Positions 18,206-27,552 are shown, counted from the first letter of the stretch. The stretch: DNA of 64,000 nt from Loki-b32 sp964493385 (GCA_964493385.1 CAZBNW010000002.1:1-64000), one strand, 5' to 3'. Notes: generated by a model from the sequence alone, not told the origin. A program made the numbers and translations.

Positions 18206-18469
18206 ATGGAGAACTTTTATAAAATTATTAAAAAACCTTTAATTACCGAAAAAACATTTGATTTGATTGAAAAAGAAAATAAGCTGGTATTTATGGTAAA
18301 CAGAAAGGCAAATAAAAGTCAAATTAAGAGAGCTGTTGAAAGGATACATAATGTAAAGGTTATAAAAGTCAATACTATGATTACACCTCAAGGTGAGAAA
18401 AAAGCTTTCATCAAGTTGCATCCAGATTATTCCGCTCAAGATATTGCTATTGATTTAGGTATATTTTAG
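18206..18469 (+). CDS. rpl23: ribosomal protein uL23
   Basis: An 87-residue uL23, with KKPLITEKTFDLIEKENKLVFMV, ANKSQIKRAVERIHNVKV and a C-terminal YSAQDIAIDLGIF. It sits at the tunnel exit and docks SRP and other factors. Its start codon immediately follows the uL4 stop, and GAGGTG upstream serves as Shine-Dalgarno. In most archaea uL2 follows; here a convergent unknown gene ends one base after uL23. Confidence 0.97.
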   Translation: MENFYKIIKKPLITEKTFDLIEKENKLVFMVNRKANKSQIKRAVERIHNVKVIKVNTMITPQGEKKAFIKLHPDYSAQDIAIDLGIF

Positions 18470-19588
18470 CTAATTCATTCTTTTAAATTCTTCATAATTA
18501 AACTTTTGAATTCCTACAGGATTAATAATTTTAATATTTTCTATTAATTTAATGGACTCCATTTCTAATAGTTTTTCATATCCCAAATCATTTAATATTA
18601 AAATGTAAATGACATATTTGGGATAATATTTTTCAATAATTCTATGAATGTAATTAAGATCTAGATTTTGCAATATTAAAAATAAGAAATTTTGCTCAAT
18701 AAAAAATAGGTTTTCATTTAATCTCAAATATTCAATTTGATTAGTTAATAGATTTTGTTCAAGTAACTCATTCATTTGTGCTAACTCTAATAGATAAGGG
18801 TGTTTAATATTATAAAAAAGGTCATAAAAATCATTTAATAAAAAAAAGGTATCTATTATTCCTAATCTCCAAAGCAAGTTAAAAATTGCCTTAATTTTAA
18901 GATCTTGCTTTTTTATTAAATTACAATGGAAAAAATTGTTAATGGTTTTATCTATATTAGAAATATTCTCATTAATTTCACAAATCTCTACAAGGTAAGA
19001 TGTTAATTCAATATTATCATTATAATCTATTCGAAAATGAAATATTAAATGCCCTTTTTTGCCTAGATTCTTAATTAGATTTGAAAAGTTAGATATAAAT
19101 ACCCCTTTTTTTTTAATTAAATCTAAATCAATACTGTAAAAATTAAAAATTTTAGATTCTTTCTCAGAAGAGATCAAAATTGATTCAGATGATTTAGTAA
19201 TAGATGTATTTGAATTTATTTTTTCGAAAATAATAGTTAAAAATCTTTCCTCTAAGAATTTTTCTTTTAGGAATTTAAAAGGAATATGAGTTTCAATCAT
19301 TTTTTGTTGAACTATATTAAAAGCTTTAATTATTCCTTCTTTTGTGTCATCTTCAAAATTCAACAATAATAATTTTTTGCTTTTTTCATAAATATCTATT
19401 TGTATAGAATAATATTGAATTATCCTCTTCCTTAAAAAATCATTAAAGATGGATTCAATCGAATTAAGATTTAAATCCTCTAGCATTGCGAATGCGATTA
19501 TTTTATCATTTTTACTTAAACTCTTATAGTAAATTAAGTGATTTTCAATTAGATATGAAAAAAGTTTATACTTACCCTTTTTAACCAT
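18470..19588 (-). CDS. unknown 372-aa protein
   Basis: I do not recognise this protein. The N-terminal 110 residues look like an alpha/beta sensor-type domain (YLIENHLIYYKSLSKNDKII, QIDIYEKSKKLLLLNFEDD). A Ser/Thr-rich spacer follows near 130-150. A second beta-rich block has GKKGHLIFHFRID. The C-terminal 150 residues are helical and leucine-rich with no membrane segment. The N-terminal domain could be Roadblock- or longin-like, but motifs are too weak to assign. The gene abuts uL23 tail to tail. Confidence 0.55.
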   Translation of the reverse strand: MVKKGKYKLFSYLIENHLIYYKSLSKNDKIIAFAMLEDLNLNSIESIFNDFLRKRIIQYYSIQIDIYEKSKKLLLLNFEDDTKEGIIKAFNIVQQKMIETHIPFKFLKEKFLEERFLTIIFEKINSNTSITKSSESILISSEKESKIFNFYSIDLDLIKKKGVFISNFSNLIKNLGKKGHLIFHFRIDYNDNIELTSYLVEICEINENISNIDKTINNFFHCNLIKKQDLKIKAIFNLLWRLGIIDTFFLLNDFYDLFYNIKHPYLLELAQMNELLEQNLLTNQIEYLRLNENLFFIEQNFLFLILQNLDLNYIHRIIEKYYPKYVIYILILNDLGYEKLLEMESIKLIENIKIINPVGIQKFNYEEFKRMN

Positions 19589-19637
19589 TTCATTAATATT
19601 TTTAATAAGATTTATAAAAACATAAATTTTTTATTAA

Positions 19638-19692
19638 GCATCAAAAGTAGCAAAAATCTTAAAGATTCGACTTTTTGAGTAATGGTTCAAAT
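19638..19692. repeat. 55-bp duplication, left side of gap
   Basis: The 55 bases ending at the gap (GCATCAAAAGTAGCAAAAAT onward to GGTTCAAAT) are identical to the 55 bases immediately after it (19793-19847). Two contigs ending in the same 55-mer are most simply an unmerged overlap, so this copy and the other are probably one sequence. Confidence 0.9.
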
Positions 19693-19792
19693 NNNNNNNN
19701 NNNNNNNNNNNNNNNNNNNNNNNNNNNNNNNNNNNNNNNNNNNNNNNNNNNNNNNNNNNNNNNNNNNNNNNNNNNNNNNNNNNNNNNNNNNN
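19693..19792. other. assembly gap of 100 N
   Basis: Exactly 100 N mark a scaffold join. Because both edges carry the same 55 bases, the real gap may be negative, with no missing sequence. On the right, 19848-19977 holds AT-rich sequence with no supported gene before the GHMP kinase remnant. Confidence 0.95.
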
Positions 19793-19847
19793 GCATCAAA
19801 AGTAGCAAAAATCTTAAAGATTCGACTTTTTGAGTAATGGTTCAAAT
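19793..19847. repeat. 55-bp duplication, right side of gap
   Basis: This is the second copy of the gap-edge sequence and is identical to 19638-19692. See that entry for interpretation. Confidence 0.9.
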
Positions 19848-19977
19848 CTATCGTAGTAGAACTTTCTAATTCTAAAAACAAAACTTAAAACAACACCTAT
19901 TTTATAATAAATTAAATTAAATTCTAAATTTGGTATAGAATTGTTAAAATCTATTAAGGATTTATTAATTAGTTTAA

Positions 19978-20668
19978 AAACCAGATATAATAATTCAAGC
20001 ACCATCCAGAATAAATTTATTCAATCCTTTAGATGCTGTAGAGGGCGACTTCTGGATGCCCTCAGTAGCCATTAATGATGTAGACAATCCTCTATCTGCA
20101 TTTTTTTACATTAAAAATATTGATCAAGAAAGTCGATTAAAAGTATATACTATGAAAAATTTGTTATTCAGGAGTACTCCACGAAAGTGGGGATATTCAT
20201 GGAAAGTTAAGGAGAATATATTTTCAAAAGAATCCAACAATTTTGAATGGTTACATTGAATTAGCCAAAATTGCTTGGAAGTCAAGATTTGCATTGATAC
20301 GCCGTGATTGGAGGCAACTAGGAAAATACTTTAAAGAAAATACGAGAATAATGAATAAAATAATGAAAGAAGCGGGTTTTAAATATGGAATTGGATTAGC
20401 TAATAATATTTTAATTAAGATTATAGAGGAATATGCTGACGTATACGCTGCTAAATTAACTGGTGCTGGTGGTGGAGGATCTATTTTTGCGTTAGTTAAT
20501 CCAAATAAAATAGATGACATTTTAAATTATTGGAAAAGTAAATTGTATGAGCTTATTAAAAATAGAGTGCTTTTTTTTTCAAGATTTCCGTCATTTCCTT
20601 TTGAAATGACAAAAGAACTTAAAAAGCGTCAATTTTTTCGAATAATGATAGATAATAAGGGGGAGTGA
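19978..20668 (+). pseudogene. GHMP-family kinase remnant
   Basis: Two frames hold the two ends of a GHMP small-molecule kinase. Frame one (19978-20259) begins KPDIIIQAPSRINLFNPLDA, the N-terminal substrate-binding motif, but has no start codon before an internal ATG at 20056. Frame two (in use by about 20200, to 20668) has the C-terminal LTGAGGGGSIFALVNP motif. The central motif (P-x3-GLGSS-type, ATP phosphate loop) and about 150 residues of the usual 330-residue protein are missing. Loss of the start, a frame change and an internal deletion together indicate decay. The proximity of the assembly gap does not explain the internal deletion. Confidence 0.75.
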
Positions 20669-20721
20669 AAAAGTTATAATCAATTGGACATTATATAAGT
20701 AAAAACAATTGGAGATTTAAC

Positions 20722-20889
20722 TTGAGTAAATTCGAACGGTATAAACAAAAAGCTGAAGTTTATATATATCCACACAAACATTGCAAAAAGTGTGGAGAAA
20801 TGATTTCTGAAGCTTATTCTTATTGTGCCGAATGCTATAAAAACTTAAAAGAAAAGAAAAAAAGAAAATGGTTCAAAAGGAAAAAGTAA
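20722..20889 (+). CDS. small zinc-ribbon protein (DUF2116-like)
   Basis: A 55-residue protein starting at TTG. Cysteines C21, C24, C35 and C38 (HCKKCGEMI...YCAECYK) form a zinc ribbon of the archaeal DUF2116 type. The C-terminus is highly basic (KEKKKRKWFKRKK) and may bind nucleic acid; the membrane helix found in some relatives is missing. Function of the family is unknown. It lies between the kinase remnant and the convergent LysRS gene. Confidence 0.65.
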   Translation: MSKFERYKQKAEVYIYPHKHCKKCGEMISEAYSYCAECYKNLKEKKKRKWFKRKK

Positions 20890-20936
20890 AAAGCTAATTC
20901 ATAAGATTTTTCCTTTTATTTGGTTTATTCAAAAAA

Positions 20937-22643
20937 TTAAATATTAAATCTTTCTAATAGCCAACTTTTATCTAAAAGGGATAAAAATGGTCCTAATCGT
21001 GGACCACTTTTTTTACCTAAAATAATTTGATAGATTGCTTCAAATAATTTTCTTGGAGGAAGATTTAAATCATTTTTTGCTATAGAAAAAATTTTATTTT
21101 GAATAAAATCTGCATCTAATCCATCATTTTCATTTAAAAATTCCCTTAATAGATGTATCCCCTTGATTTGTTTTTTATCTAATTTCTTTATCACATTCCT
21201 AGTTATTTTATTTGGAATTGTGAAAATCTCCACTTTTCTTAGGATCTCTTTTTTAACTTTAGGATCTTTTTCGCTTTCTAATATTTTTTTTATTCCTCCA
21301 ATCCAATTATTTGTTTTGGTTAAGGTTGCCTCAAATTCTTCTACACTAATTACATTATCAAAGTTGTGTTTTTCCATGTAGGATTTTGCCTTTTTATAGA
21401 GTGTATCTAAGTCTAAAATATTTTGAATTTGTGCGAAAAAAGTTAAAAGCTTCAAGGGTAGTTTTTTTGATTTTGTTTTAGGGACATCATTTATTTGTGT
21501 TAATGGAAAAATGTATTTAAAAAATCTATTTTCTTCAGAATCTTTTGATATTTCTAAATCATAATAAGAATTTTCCATTTTTTCATAATATTCATAATAT
21601 TGAGGAAGTTCTTCAATCCTAAAAGCTATATGTTTTAATGGAATTGTTCTTAAAAGAATTGTCCTATAAATCTTTGGATCAGCCATTTCTAGATACTTTT
21701 TTGGTGTAAAGACAATACCTTTAGATGTTTTCATATCATAATTTCCAAGTCTTAACCATTCATAGGGAACTTTTACAGGGCCTTCATATCCATATATTTT
21801 TTTACATAATTCTAAGCCAGTATCATATGCTCCTCCCTTTACACTATGATCCTTGCCTGCAGGTTCACACGTCGTTTTGTAGATCGCCCATTTTGCGGGC
21901 CAATCTATTCGCCAATTTAATTTTAACCTCCCACTCCATATCGATATTTTTCCAGAGTGTCCACATGCGTTACATATATATGCCACTTTTTCTTCGTCAT
22001 TAAAATATTCTTTTGCTCTATTTGGTTTAATAGAACCATCCTCATTTACATGCTGAATTGAATTGCATTCCTCACAAATAACCATGACTGGTAACCAGTT
22101 TTTTTGCATTTCTATAAATTTTGGCTTTAATTCTTCTTTTAGAGTAGGCAATATATATTTTTTCAAGATTTTCTTAATTCTTTCAGTATTTTCCAGAGCA
22201 ATTTGTATTTTTTCTTGCATCCTTTTAGTTTTGTATAACTCATGCGACCAAATTATAGTAATTTCTATTCCAAAATCGGGAAATGATTCCATTAATTCAT
22301 TACCAAAATGATGTGCATAGTTTTCGCATTTACAATCTTCGTAAGGGCATGGAATCATAGCAAATGGTTTTCCAAGATGTTTTTTCTGAAATTCTTCAGG
22401 CACATATGCTGGAAATCGTTTAGCTGCATCTAGACTATCAAAAAATAATAAATTATTAACTACATCACCATTTTTTTCAAAAATCCTTCTTAATGCGTCA
22501 CAAATTATTATTTCTCGTAATATTCCTAAATGGATATGACCCGATGGAGTTTTACCTGTAGAAAGAGTAATTTCATTAACTTTGCGTGAGTAAATTTCTT
22601 CAACAATTTCTTCTACCCAATGAACTGGAAAATCTTCACTCAA
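20937..22643 (-). CDS. lysS: class I lysyl-tRNA synthetase
   Basis: Archaeal class I LysRS, 568 residues, charging tRNA-Lys. The HIGH-like motif is GHIHLG near residue 36, and the KMSKS-like motif is MKTSKG near residue 306. The zinc-binding Cys pairs CPYEDCKC, CEEC and CNACGH are present, as is GKDHSVKGGAYD of the class I catalytic core. Class I LysRS is typical of most archaea and rare in bacteria. It is monocistronic here. Confidence 0.97.
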   Translation of the reverse strand: MSEDFPVHWVEEIVEEIYSRKVNEITLSTGKTPSGHIHLGILREIIICDALRRIFEKNGDVVNNLLFFDSLDAAKRFPAYVPEEFQKKHLGKPFAMIPCPYEDCKCENYAHHFGNELMESFPDFGIEITIIWSHELYKTKRMQEKIQIALENTERIKKILKKYILPTLKEELKPKFIEMQKNWLPVMVICEECNSIQHVNEDGSIKPNRAKEYFNDEEKVAYICNACGHSGKISIWSGRLKLNWRIDWPAKWAIYKTTCEPAGKDHSVKGGAYDTGLELCKKIYGYEGPVKVPYEWLRLGNYDMKTSKGIVFTPKKYLEMADPKIYRTILLRTIPLKHIAFRIEELPQYYEYYEKMENSYYDLEISKDSEENRFFKYIFPLTQINDVPKTKSKKLPLKLLTFFAQIQNILDLDTLYKKAKSYMEKHNFDNVISVEEFEATLTKTNNWIGGIKKILESEKDPKVKKEILRKVEIFTIPNKITRNVIKKLDKKQIKGIHLLREFLNENDGLDADFIQNKIFSIAKNDLNLPPRKLFEAIYQIILGKKSGPRLGPFLSLLDKSWLLERFNI

Positions 22644-22873
22644 ATTTTCTTCACTATACAGCTTTTTCTTTATTGGTGTAATGAATCTTTCCTTTTTAAT
22701 CTATTTCGGTATAGATAAAGTAGACTATTTTAATTATAAAGACAAAAAGATAATTCTTTGTTATTTAAAATATTTATTTATTCAAAATACATAATCGAAA
22801 GTTATATTTTAGCAACAGCAAATAGCAAATTATAAATGATCATTTTTGCTTTTAAATGTTAGTGAGTTAAATA

Positions 22874-24706
22874 ATGAGGATTGCTGTTTTAAATAAGGAT
22901 TTTTGTAAACCAGACAAATGTAGTCCTTTTGGAAAAAAACCTTGTATAAAATATTGCCCCAGAGTGAGAACAGGAGACAAAACAATAGTTTTAAGCCCAG
23001 ATGAGAAGTATGTAATCATTACTGAAAGTTTATGCTCAGGAGAAGGTATATGCATTAAAAAGTGTCCTTTTAATGCAATTAGTATTGTAAATTTACCTGA
23101 TCCGTTGGAGAATCAAATATCATATCGATATGGGCAAGATCAGTTTTCATTATTTCGAATGGCAATCCCTAAAAAAGGAAAAGTTCTTGGATTAATCGGA
23201 CAAAATGGAATTGGAAAAAGTACATTACTAAAATTGCTATCAAACGAGCTAAAAATAAATCTAGGAAAATTTGGAGATGAAGCTCCTGAATGGAAAGAAA
23301 TAATTGAACATTTTAAAGGGTCAGAACTACATCAATATTTTATTGAAATTAGAGATAGTAAGATTAAGATTGTTCATAAACCTCAAAATATTACAGTAAT
23401 CCCAAAATTCGTATCAGGAAGGGTATTTGATCTATTGAAAAAAAATGATATAGGAGAACAATTAGATCAAATCTGTGCGAAATTAAATCTTATTGAAATC
23501 TTAGAAAGAGAAATATCAGTATTATCTGGAGGTGAATTGCAAAGAGTAGCCATTGCAGCAGCTTATCTCAAAGATGGAGATATATATTTATTTGATGAAC
23601 CAAGTTCATATTTGGATGTAAGTGAAAGAATTAATATGGCAAAATTAATTCGTAGTTTATCTGAAAAAGGTAAAACAATTATAGTTGTTGAACATGATTT
23701 AGCAATTTTAGATTATTTGAGCGATTATGTTTCAATTTTATATGGACAACCTAGCGTTTATGGAATAGTTTCACATCCGCAGGGTGTTAGAGTTGGTATT
23801 AACATTTATTTAAATGGATATATAAAAGATGAAAATGTGAGATTCAGAGAGGAACCTATTACATTTCATGAACGGCCACCCCAAGAATCACTATTCGATA
23901 CTGGAGATGTCGTTTTTTCTTATGATGATATTGAAATTTCTTTAGGGAACTTCCATTTGACTGCTTCTGGGAGTGAAATTCATGCGGGTGAGCTTATTGG
24001 GATTCTAGGGGCAAATGGAATTGGCAAAACTACATTTATTAATTCGCTTGCTAATAAAATCCATACTGATAATGAAGAATATAGTGAAAAAACTGAGGAG
24101 AATAATGTAGGAAATATTCAAAAATTAAAAGTTATTGTGAAGCCACAATATATTAAAATTGAAGAGGAAGGGTTAGTATCTAAGCTCATTACACAGATTA
24201 AGTTAGCTCCCCATTTGAGTCAATCTTATAAAAAGAGATTGATTAATAATTTAAATCTAGAAAATATAAAAGAGAGGAATTTTTCAGAATTAAGTGGTGG
24301 GGAATTACAACGCGTTGCAATTGCTAAGTGTCTTTCAACTGAAGCAGATATTTATTTATTAGATGAGCCTTCAGCATTTTTAGATGTTGAAATGAGATTG
24401 CAGGTTGCTCAATTACTAAGAAAATCTATCGAGGAGTTAAAAAAATCGGGTTTTGTTGTAGAACATGATATTATAACGCAAGATTTTATAGCTGATTCAA
24501 TATTAGTATTTGATGGTACTCCTGGATTAGAAGGTAATGCTTTACCACCTCAAAATTTAAGGGATGGGTTTAATACATTTCTTAAAATGATGGGAATTAC
24601 ATTTAGGAGAGATTCTATTACCAAAAGACCTCGCGTAAACAAACTAGGAAGTAATAAGGATATATATCAGAAGCGGATTAATGAATATTACTATATCCCA
24701 AAATAA
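22874..24706 (+). CDS. rli: ABCE1/RLI ribosome recycling factor
   Basis: ABCE1 splits post-termination ribosomes. The 610-residue protein has the N-terminal double 4Fe-4S domain (CKPDKCSPFGKKPCIKYCPR and CSGEGICIKKCPFNA). There are two ABC domains: Walker A GQNGIGKST near 108 and GANGIGKTT near 378. The signature LSGGELQRVAIA occurs twice, and the Walker B DEPSSYLD and DEPSAFLD are present. All functional motifs are intact. The start ATG at 22874 gives the conserved MRIAVLNKDFCKPDKC beginning. It is transcribed alone. Confidence 0.98.
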   Translation: MRIAVLNKDFCKPDKCSPFGKKPCIKYCPRVRTGDKTIVLSPDEKYVIITESLCSGEGICIKKCPFNAISIVNLPDPLENQISYRYGQDQFSLFRMAIPKKGKVLGLIGQNGIGKSTLLKLLSNELKINLGKFGDEAPEWKEIIEHFKGSELHQYFIEIRDSKIKIVHKPQNITVIPKFVSGRVFDLLKKNDIGEQLDQICAKLNLIEILEREISVLSGGELQRVAIAAAYLKDGDIYLFDEPSSYLDVSERINMAKLIRSLSEKGKTIIVVEHDLAILDYLSDYVSILYGQPSVYGIVSHPQGVRVGINIYLNGYIKDENVRFREEPITFHERPPQESLFDTGDVVFSYDDIEISLGNFHLTASGSEIHAGELIGILGANGIGKTTFINSLANKIHTDNEEYSEKTEENNVGNIQKLKVIVKPQYIKIEEEGLVSKLITQIKLAPHLSQSYKKRLINNLNLENIKERNFSELSGGELQRVAIAKCLSTEADIYLLDEPSAFLDVEMRLQVAQLLRKSIEELKKSGFVVEHDIITQDFIADSILVFDGTPGLEGNALPPQNLRDGFNTFLKMMGITFRRDSITKRPRVNKLGSNKDIYQKRINEYYYIPK

Positions 24707-25033
24707 GAAACCTGGGTTTGAATCATTATCTAATTCATTTTTAATAATTAAACATTTCTTTATACTCCATTATTTCGATTGGAGAAATTCTTATTAAGCA
24801 AATAGAGATTTAATTTGAAAATCTTTGTTATTCTTTTCTTAATAAGATTATTTAAATATTTTTAAAGTATAATTAACTGGGCTCTATTCAAAAATTTATA
24901 TATATAATTTTTTTTCACTATTCTAAAATAAAATTTGCAGTGGAAATATAATAGTATATATTGATAATATTATCTTATTAACATACTCCTTTGAATTATG
25001 TAAAAAAAATATGAAATAAAGAAATTAATATTT
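24707..25033. other. intergenic region, no feature seen
   Basis: These 327 bases lie between ABCE1 and a minus-strand regulator gene. They are AT-rich with several T-runs, which may terminate ABCE1 transcription. No RNA gene, repeat or convincing small ORF was found on either strand. Confidence 0.5.
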
Positions 25034-25288
25034 TTAACCTCTTAATTTCCAGAAAACGAGGGGACGACCTCTTTTTCCGTCATTGCGTGAGAATTTTTCG
25101 ATTAATCTTCTTTTTTGGAGTTTTACTAGATTATCATATATGGTTGTTCTTGGAGTTTTGAGTTCTTCTACTAAATCCTTTCGAGTTACAGGTCCAATTT
25201 CCTTTAAAGTTTTTATTAAATTATATTGCATAGGTGATAAATATTCTTTTGGGTCATAATAACTATTAATTAAGGTTTTATTTACCAT
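25034..25288 (-). CDS. winged-helix regulator (TrmB/MarR-like)
   Basis: An 84-residue DNA-binding protein. The helix-turn-helix is LSPMQYNLIKTLKEIGPVTRKDLVEELKTPRTTIYDNLVKLQKRRLIEKFS, followed by a basic wing (NDGKRGRPLVFWKLRG). It is close to TrmB/MarR-type archaeal regulators without a ligand domain. It is divergent from the ribbon-helix-helix gene at 25500; the shared 200-base region may carry promoters for both. Confidence 0.8.
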   Translation of the reverse strand: MVNKTLINSYYDPKEYLSPMQYNLIKTLKEIGPVTRKDLVEELKTPRTTIYDNLVKLQKRRLIEKFSRNDGKRGRPLVFWKLRG

Positions 25289-25392
25289 ACTTTACTCCTC
25301 CACTTTTAATATAGATTTAAAAACGACAATTTTTCGACTTTTTAATTTTTAAAGTGAAAAGTTTATTCTTATGATCTAATAAATTCCAAATG

Positions 25393-25400
25393 ATATATAA
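25393..25400 (+). promoter_or_regulatory. TATA box of ribbon-helix-helix gene
   Basis: ATATATAA is a good archaeal TATA box; transcription would start near 25422. It immediately precedes an in-frame ATG at 25401, which would then not be in the transcript. This supports ATG 25500 as the true start. Confidence 0.5.
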
Positions 25401-25499
25401 ATGATGCTTATTTATGCATTATTATCATCAACTAGCATAATTTTTAATAATATAAATTTTTCTTTACTTAATGTAGAATTATATATTTTCAATCTAATA

Positions 25500-25871
25500 A
25501 TGACTGAAACTACAAGAACAACTGTCACTTTAAACAAAAGTTATATGAAATTAATTGAAGATTTAGTTGATGTTTTTGGAGCTACAAAAGCACAGGTAAT
25601 TAGTAATATTGTAGAATATTTTTTTAACGATAGCAAAAATGATCCTCTTTTAGAAAAATTAAAGGCTAGAAAAAGAAAAGAAAAACCCCCTGATAAATCT
25701 GATATTGAATATAGAATTAGGAAATATTTAGAAAGAGCAGATAAAATACCTTTTGAAGTATTTGTGAATCATTTAAAACTAGATACTGAATTTGTAATAA
25801 ATCATCTTGATGAGTGGGGTGAAAAATATGATTTTATGTTTATTGATAATAAAATAATTAAAACTAAGTAA
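25500..25871 (+). CDS. ribbon-helix-helix DNA-binding protein
   Basis: Starting at ATG 25500, the 123-residue protein opens with a ribbon-helix-helix domain: TTRTTVTLNKSYMKLIEDLVDVFGATKAQVISNIVEYFF. Such domains dimerise and bind DNA by the beta ribbon. The rest is a basic linker (KARKRKEKPPDKSD) and a helical C-terminal domain (FEVFVNHLKLDTEFVINHLDEWGEKYDFMFIDNKIIK) that looks like a small winged helix. An in-frame extension to 25401 is unlikely because of the TATA box position. Targets are unknown. Confidence 0.75.
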   Translation: MTETTRTTVTLNKSYMKLIEDLVDVFGATKAQVISNIVEYFFNDSKNDPLLEKLKARKRKEKPPDKSDIEYRIRKYLERADKIPFEVFVNHLKLDTEFVINHLDEWGEKYDFMFIDNKIIKTK

Positions 25872-25906
25872 AATCTAAACTATTTACTCAATTAATATTC
25901 TAAGCA

Positions 25907-26107
25907 TCATCTAAATAATTCTAAGAAGTTATTCGAAAGTCCTACAGTCCAATCTAATATTGAAGTGATAACTCCAACAATAATAAAGAAAACAAATAAA
26001 GCAAAACCAATTAATAAGGCATATTCCACAAGATTCCCTCCATATTCATCAGAGAAGAATTGTTTAATTTTGGATCCAAATTTTTTAATGAGATTTTTAA
26101 AATTCAT
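25907..26107 (-). CDS. Flp-like archaeal type IV pilin
   Basis: A 66-residue protein with a basic leader (MNFKNLIKKFGSKIKQFF), a short acidic stretch DEYGGNLVEYALLIGFALF and a single hydrophobic helix. The GG-x-LVEYALLI pattern matches Flp-type pilins, whose leader is removed by an A24 prepilin peptidase before the glutamate-containing helix. It could be the substrate of the peptidase near 10 kb and be assembled by the pilus operon at 12-16 kb. That link is inference. It is a single gene. Confidence 0.7.
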   Translation of the reverse strand: MNFKNLIKKFGSKIKQFFSDEYGGNLVEYALLIGFALFVFFIIVGVITSILDWTVGLSNNFLELFR

Positions 26108-26182
26108 TGCTACTGTATTTTTTAATTTAGTTTTATAAACTAAACGATTTTTAAATAAAAAATAGATTTGAATAGATAAATC

Positions 26183-26596
26183 TTAAGAAATTAAAATCCT
26201 AAAGACTTCATTAAGATCATCTTCAGGCGCTTGGTTCCTTGGGATTTTAATTCGAAATTTTTCGTCATCGAAGTTTCTTGGAATGATATGGACGTGAAAA
26301 TGTTTTATTACTTGACCAGCAGCTGCAAAATTATTTTGAAGTATATTATATCCATCAATTTTTAATTTATCATGAATCATAGTTGCCAGGCTCTTTACAA
26401 CTTTATATAGTTCAGTAAGCTCATAATCAGGTATATCCTCTAAATTTGAATAATGGGTTTTGGGTACTACAATTGTGTGTCCCTTAGAAATGGGAGAAAT
26501 ATCTAAAAAGGCAAGATTTAAGTCATTTTCAAATACAATTTTTGAAAGAATTTCCCTATTCGTTATTTTACAAAATATACAATCTTTTTCTTTCAT
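26183..26596 (-). CDS. HIT-family nucleotide hydrolase
   Basis: A 137-residue histidine-triad protein. The zinc-type N-terminus CIFCKIT and the active-site motif HFHVHIIPR (about 107-115, His-phi-His-phi-His) are both intact. HIT (Hint) proteins hydrolyse nucleoside phosphoramidates and related AMP conjugates. It is convergent with no operon partner. Length is normal for the family. Confidence 0.93.
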   Translation of the reverse strand: MKEKDCIFCKITNREILSKIVFENDLNLAFLDISPISKGHTIVVPKTHYSNLEDIPDYELTELYKVVKSLATMIHDKLKIDGYNILQNNFAAAGQVIKHFHVHIIPRNFDDEKFRIKIPRNQAPEDDLNEVFRILIS

Positions 26597-26736
26597 ATCT
26601 TTTAAACATTCTTTAATTTTAAGATATTTTCAATATAATTTATATAATTTAATTTAAAATTAAAAAACCTTTACTCAGTTTTATCATATTAAAAAATGCA
26701 GATTTTTCATCTTAGTGCTCGTAAATAGTAATTGTA

Positions 26737-27552
26737 ATGTTGCTTCAAGAAATAAAAGCGATATTGAAGAATAGATTGTCTCCTAAACCATTTAGGATGA
26801 ATTCTGAGATATATGGGATGCATTATGGTAAGAATAATAATAGTAAATTAATAAAGAAGGTAATGTTTACGATTGATTTAAGTTTAGAAGCGATACATTT
26901 TGCCCTAAAAAATAAGGTTAATTTAATTATATCTTATCATAGTTTAATTAACAAACCGATAAAAAAATTTAATCAAATCATCATAAATAAATTATCATTG
27001 CTTTCGAAATACCCATTCTCTATATTTGTATTAAATTCGTCATTTATTGCAGCAGAAGGAGGGATTTCTGATACAATTGTGGAAGTACTTTATCTAAAAT
27101 TAGAAACCATATTTCAAGTGAAAAATAATAAAGGTATTAAAATTCCTATTGGAAGAATTTGTTCACCTATGATTTATTTAAATAAAAAGCACCCATTTAC
27201 ATTAGAGAATCTAATAAAGCGGATAAAAACAAATTTGGGTTTAGGTAATGTTTCATATGTGGGAGATCTTAAAAGTGTAATAAAAAAAATTTGTATTGTG
27301 GGAGCAAATATATCAAATATAGATCATATTAATAAAGCAATGAAACTTGGCTGTGATTGCTATATATCAGGAAAAATTAATTATTTTGATGCAATTTTTG
27401 CCCGAGATATAGGACTTAATTTAATAGAAACATCTTATTATGAGAATGGATTATTAGCGATGAAAAAACTAAGTAATATCTTGAGTTTAGAGTTTCCTCA
27501 GGTTGAATTTATAATATTTGAATCTAAGAATCCTATTAAAACTTATATCTAA
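26737..27552 (+). CDS. Nif3-like (DUF34) protein
   Basis: This 271-residue protein follows the Nif3/DUF34 layout. The N-terminal block is DLSLEAIHFALKNKVNLIISYHSLI, in which the family's double histidine is Tyr-His here. The C-terminal block is GCDCYISGKINYFDAIFARDIGLNLIETSYYENGLLAMKKL; its histidine is replaced by tyrosine where family members usually have H-x3-E. Nif3 proteins are di-metal proteins of uncertain function. The two His-to-Tyr differences at metal-binding places suggest altered metal binding. It lies upstream of the hexapeptide protein gene with a 97-base gap. Confidence 0.75.
   Translation: MLLQEIKAILKNRLSPKPFRMNSEIYGMHYGKNNNSKLIKKVMFTIDLSLEAIHFALKNKVNLIISYHSLINKPIKKFNQIIINKLSLLSKYPFSIFVLNSSFIAAEGGISDTIVEVLYLKLETIFQVKNNKGIKIPIGRICSPMIYLNKKHPFTLENLIKRIKTNLGLGNVSYVGDLKSVIKKICIVGANISNIDHINKAMKLGCDCYISGKINYFDAIFARDIGLNLIETSYYENGLLAMKKLSNILSLEFPQVEFIIFESKNPIKTYI

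Noticed and set aside
25401..25499. N-terminal extension of the ribbon-helix-helix protein
   Set aside because: The ATG at 25401 directly follows the TATA box and would lie upstream of the transcription start; the extension is hydrophobic and not family-like.
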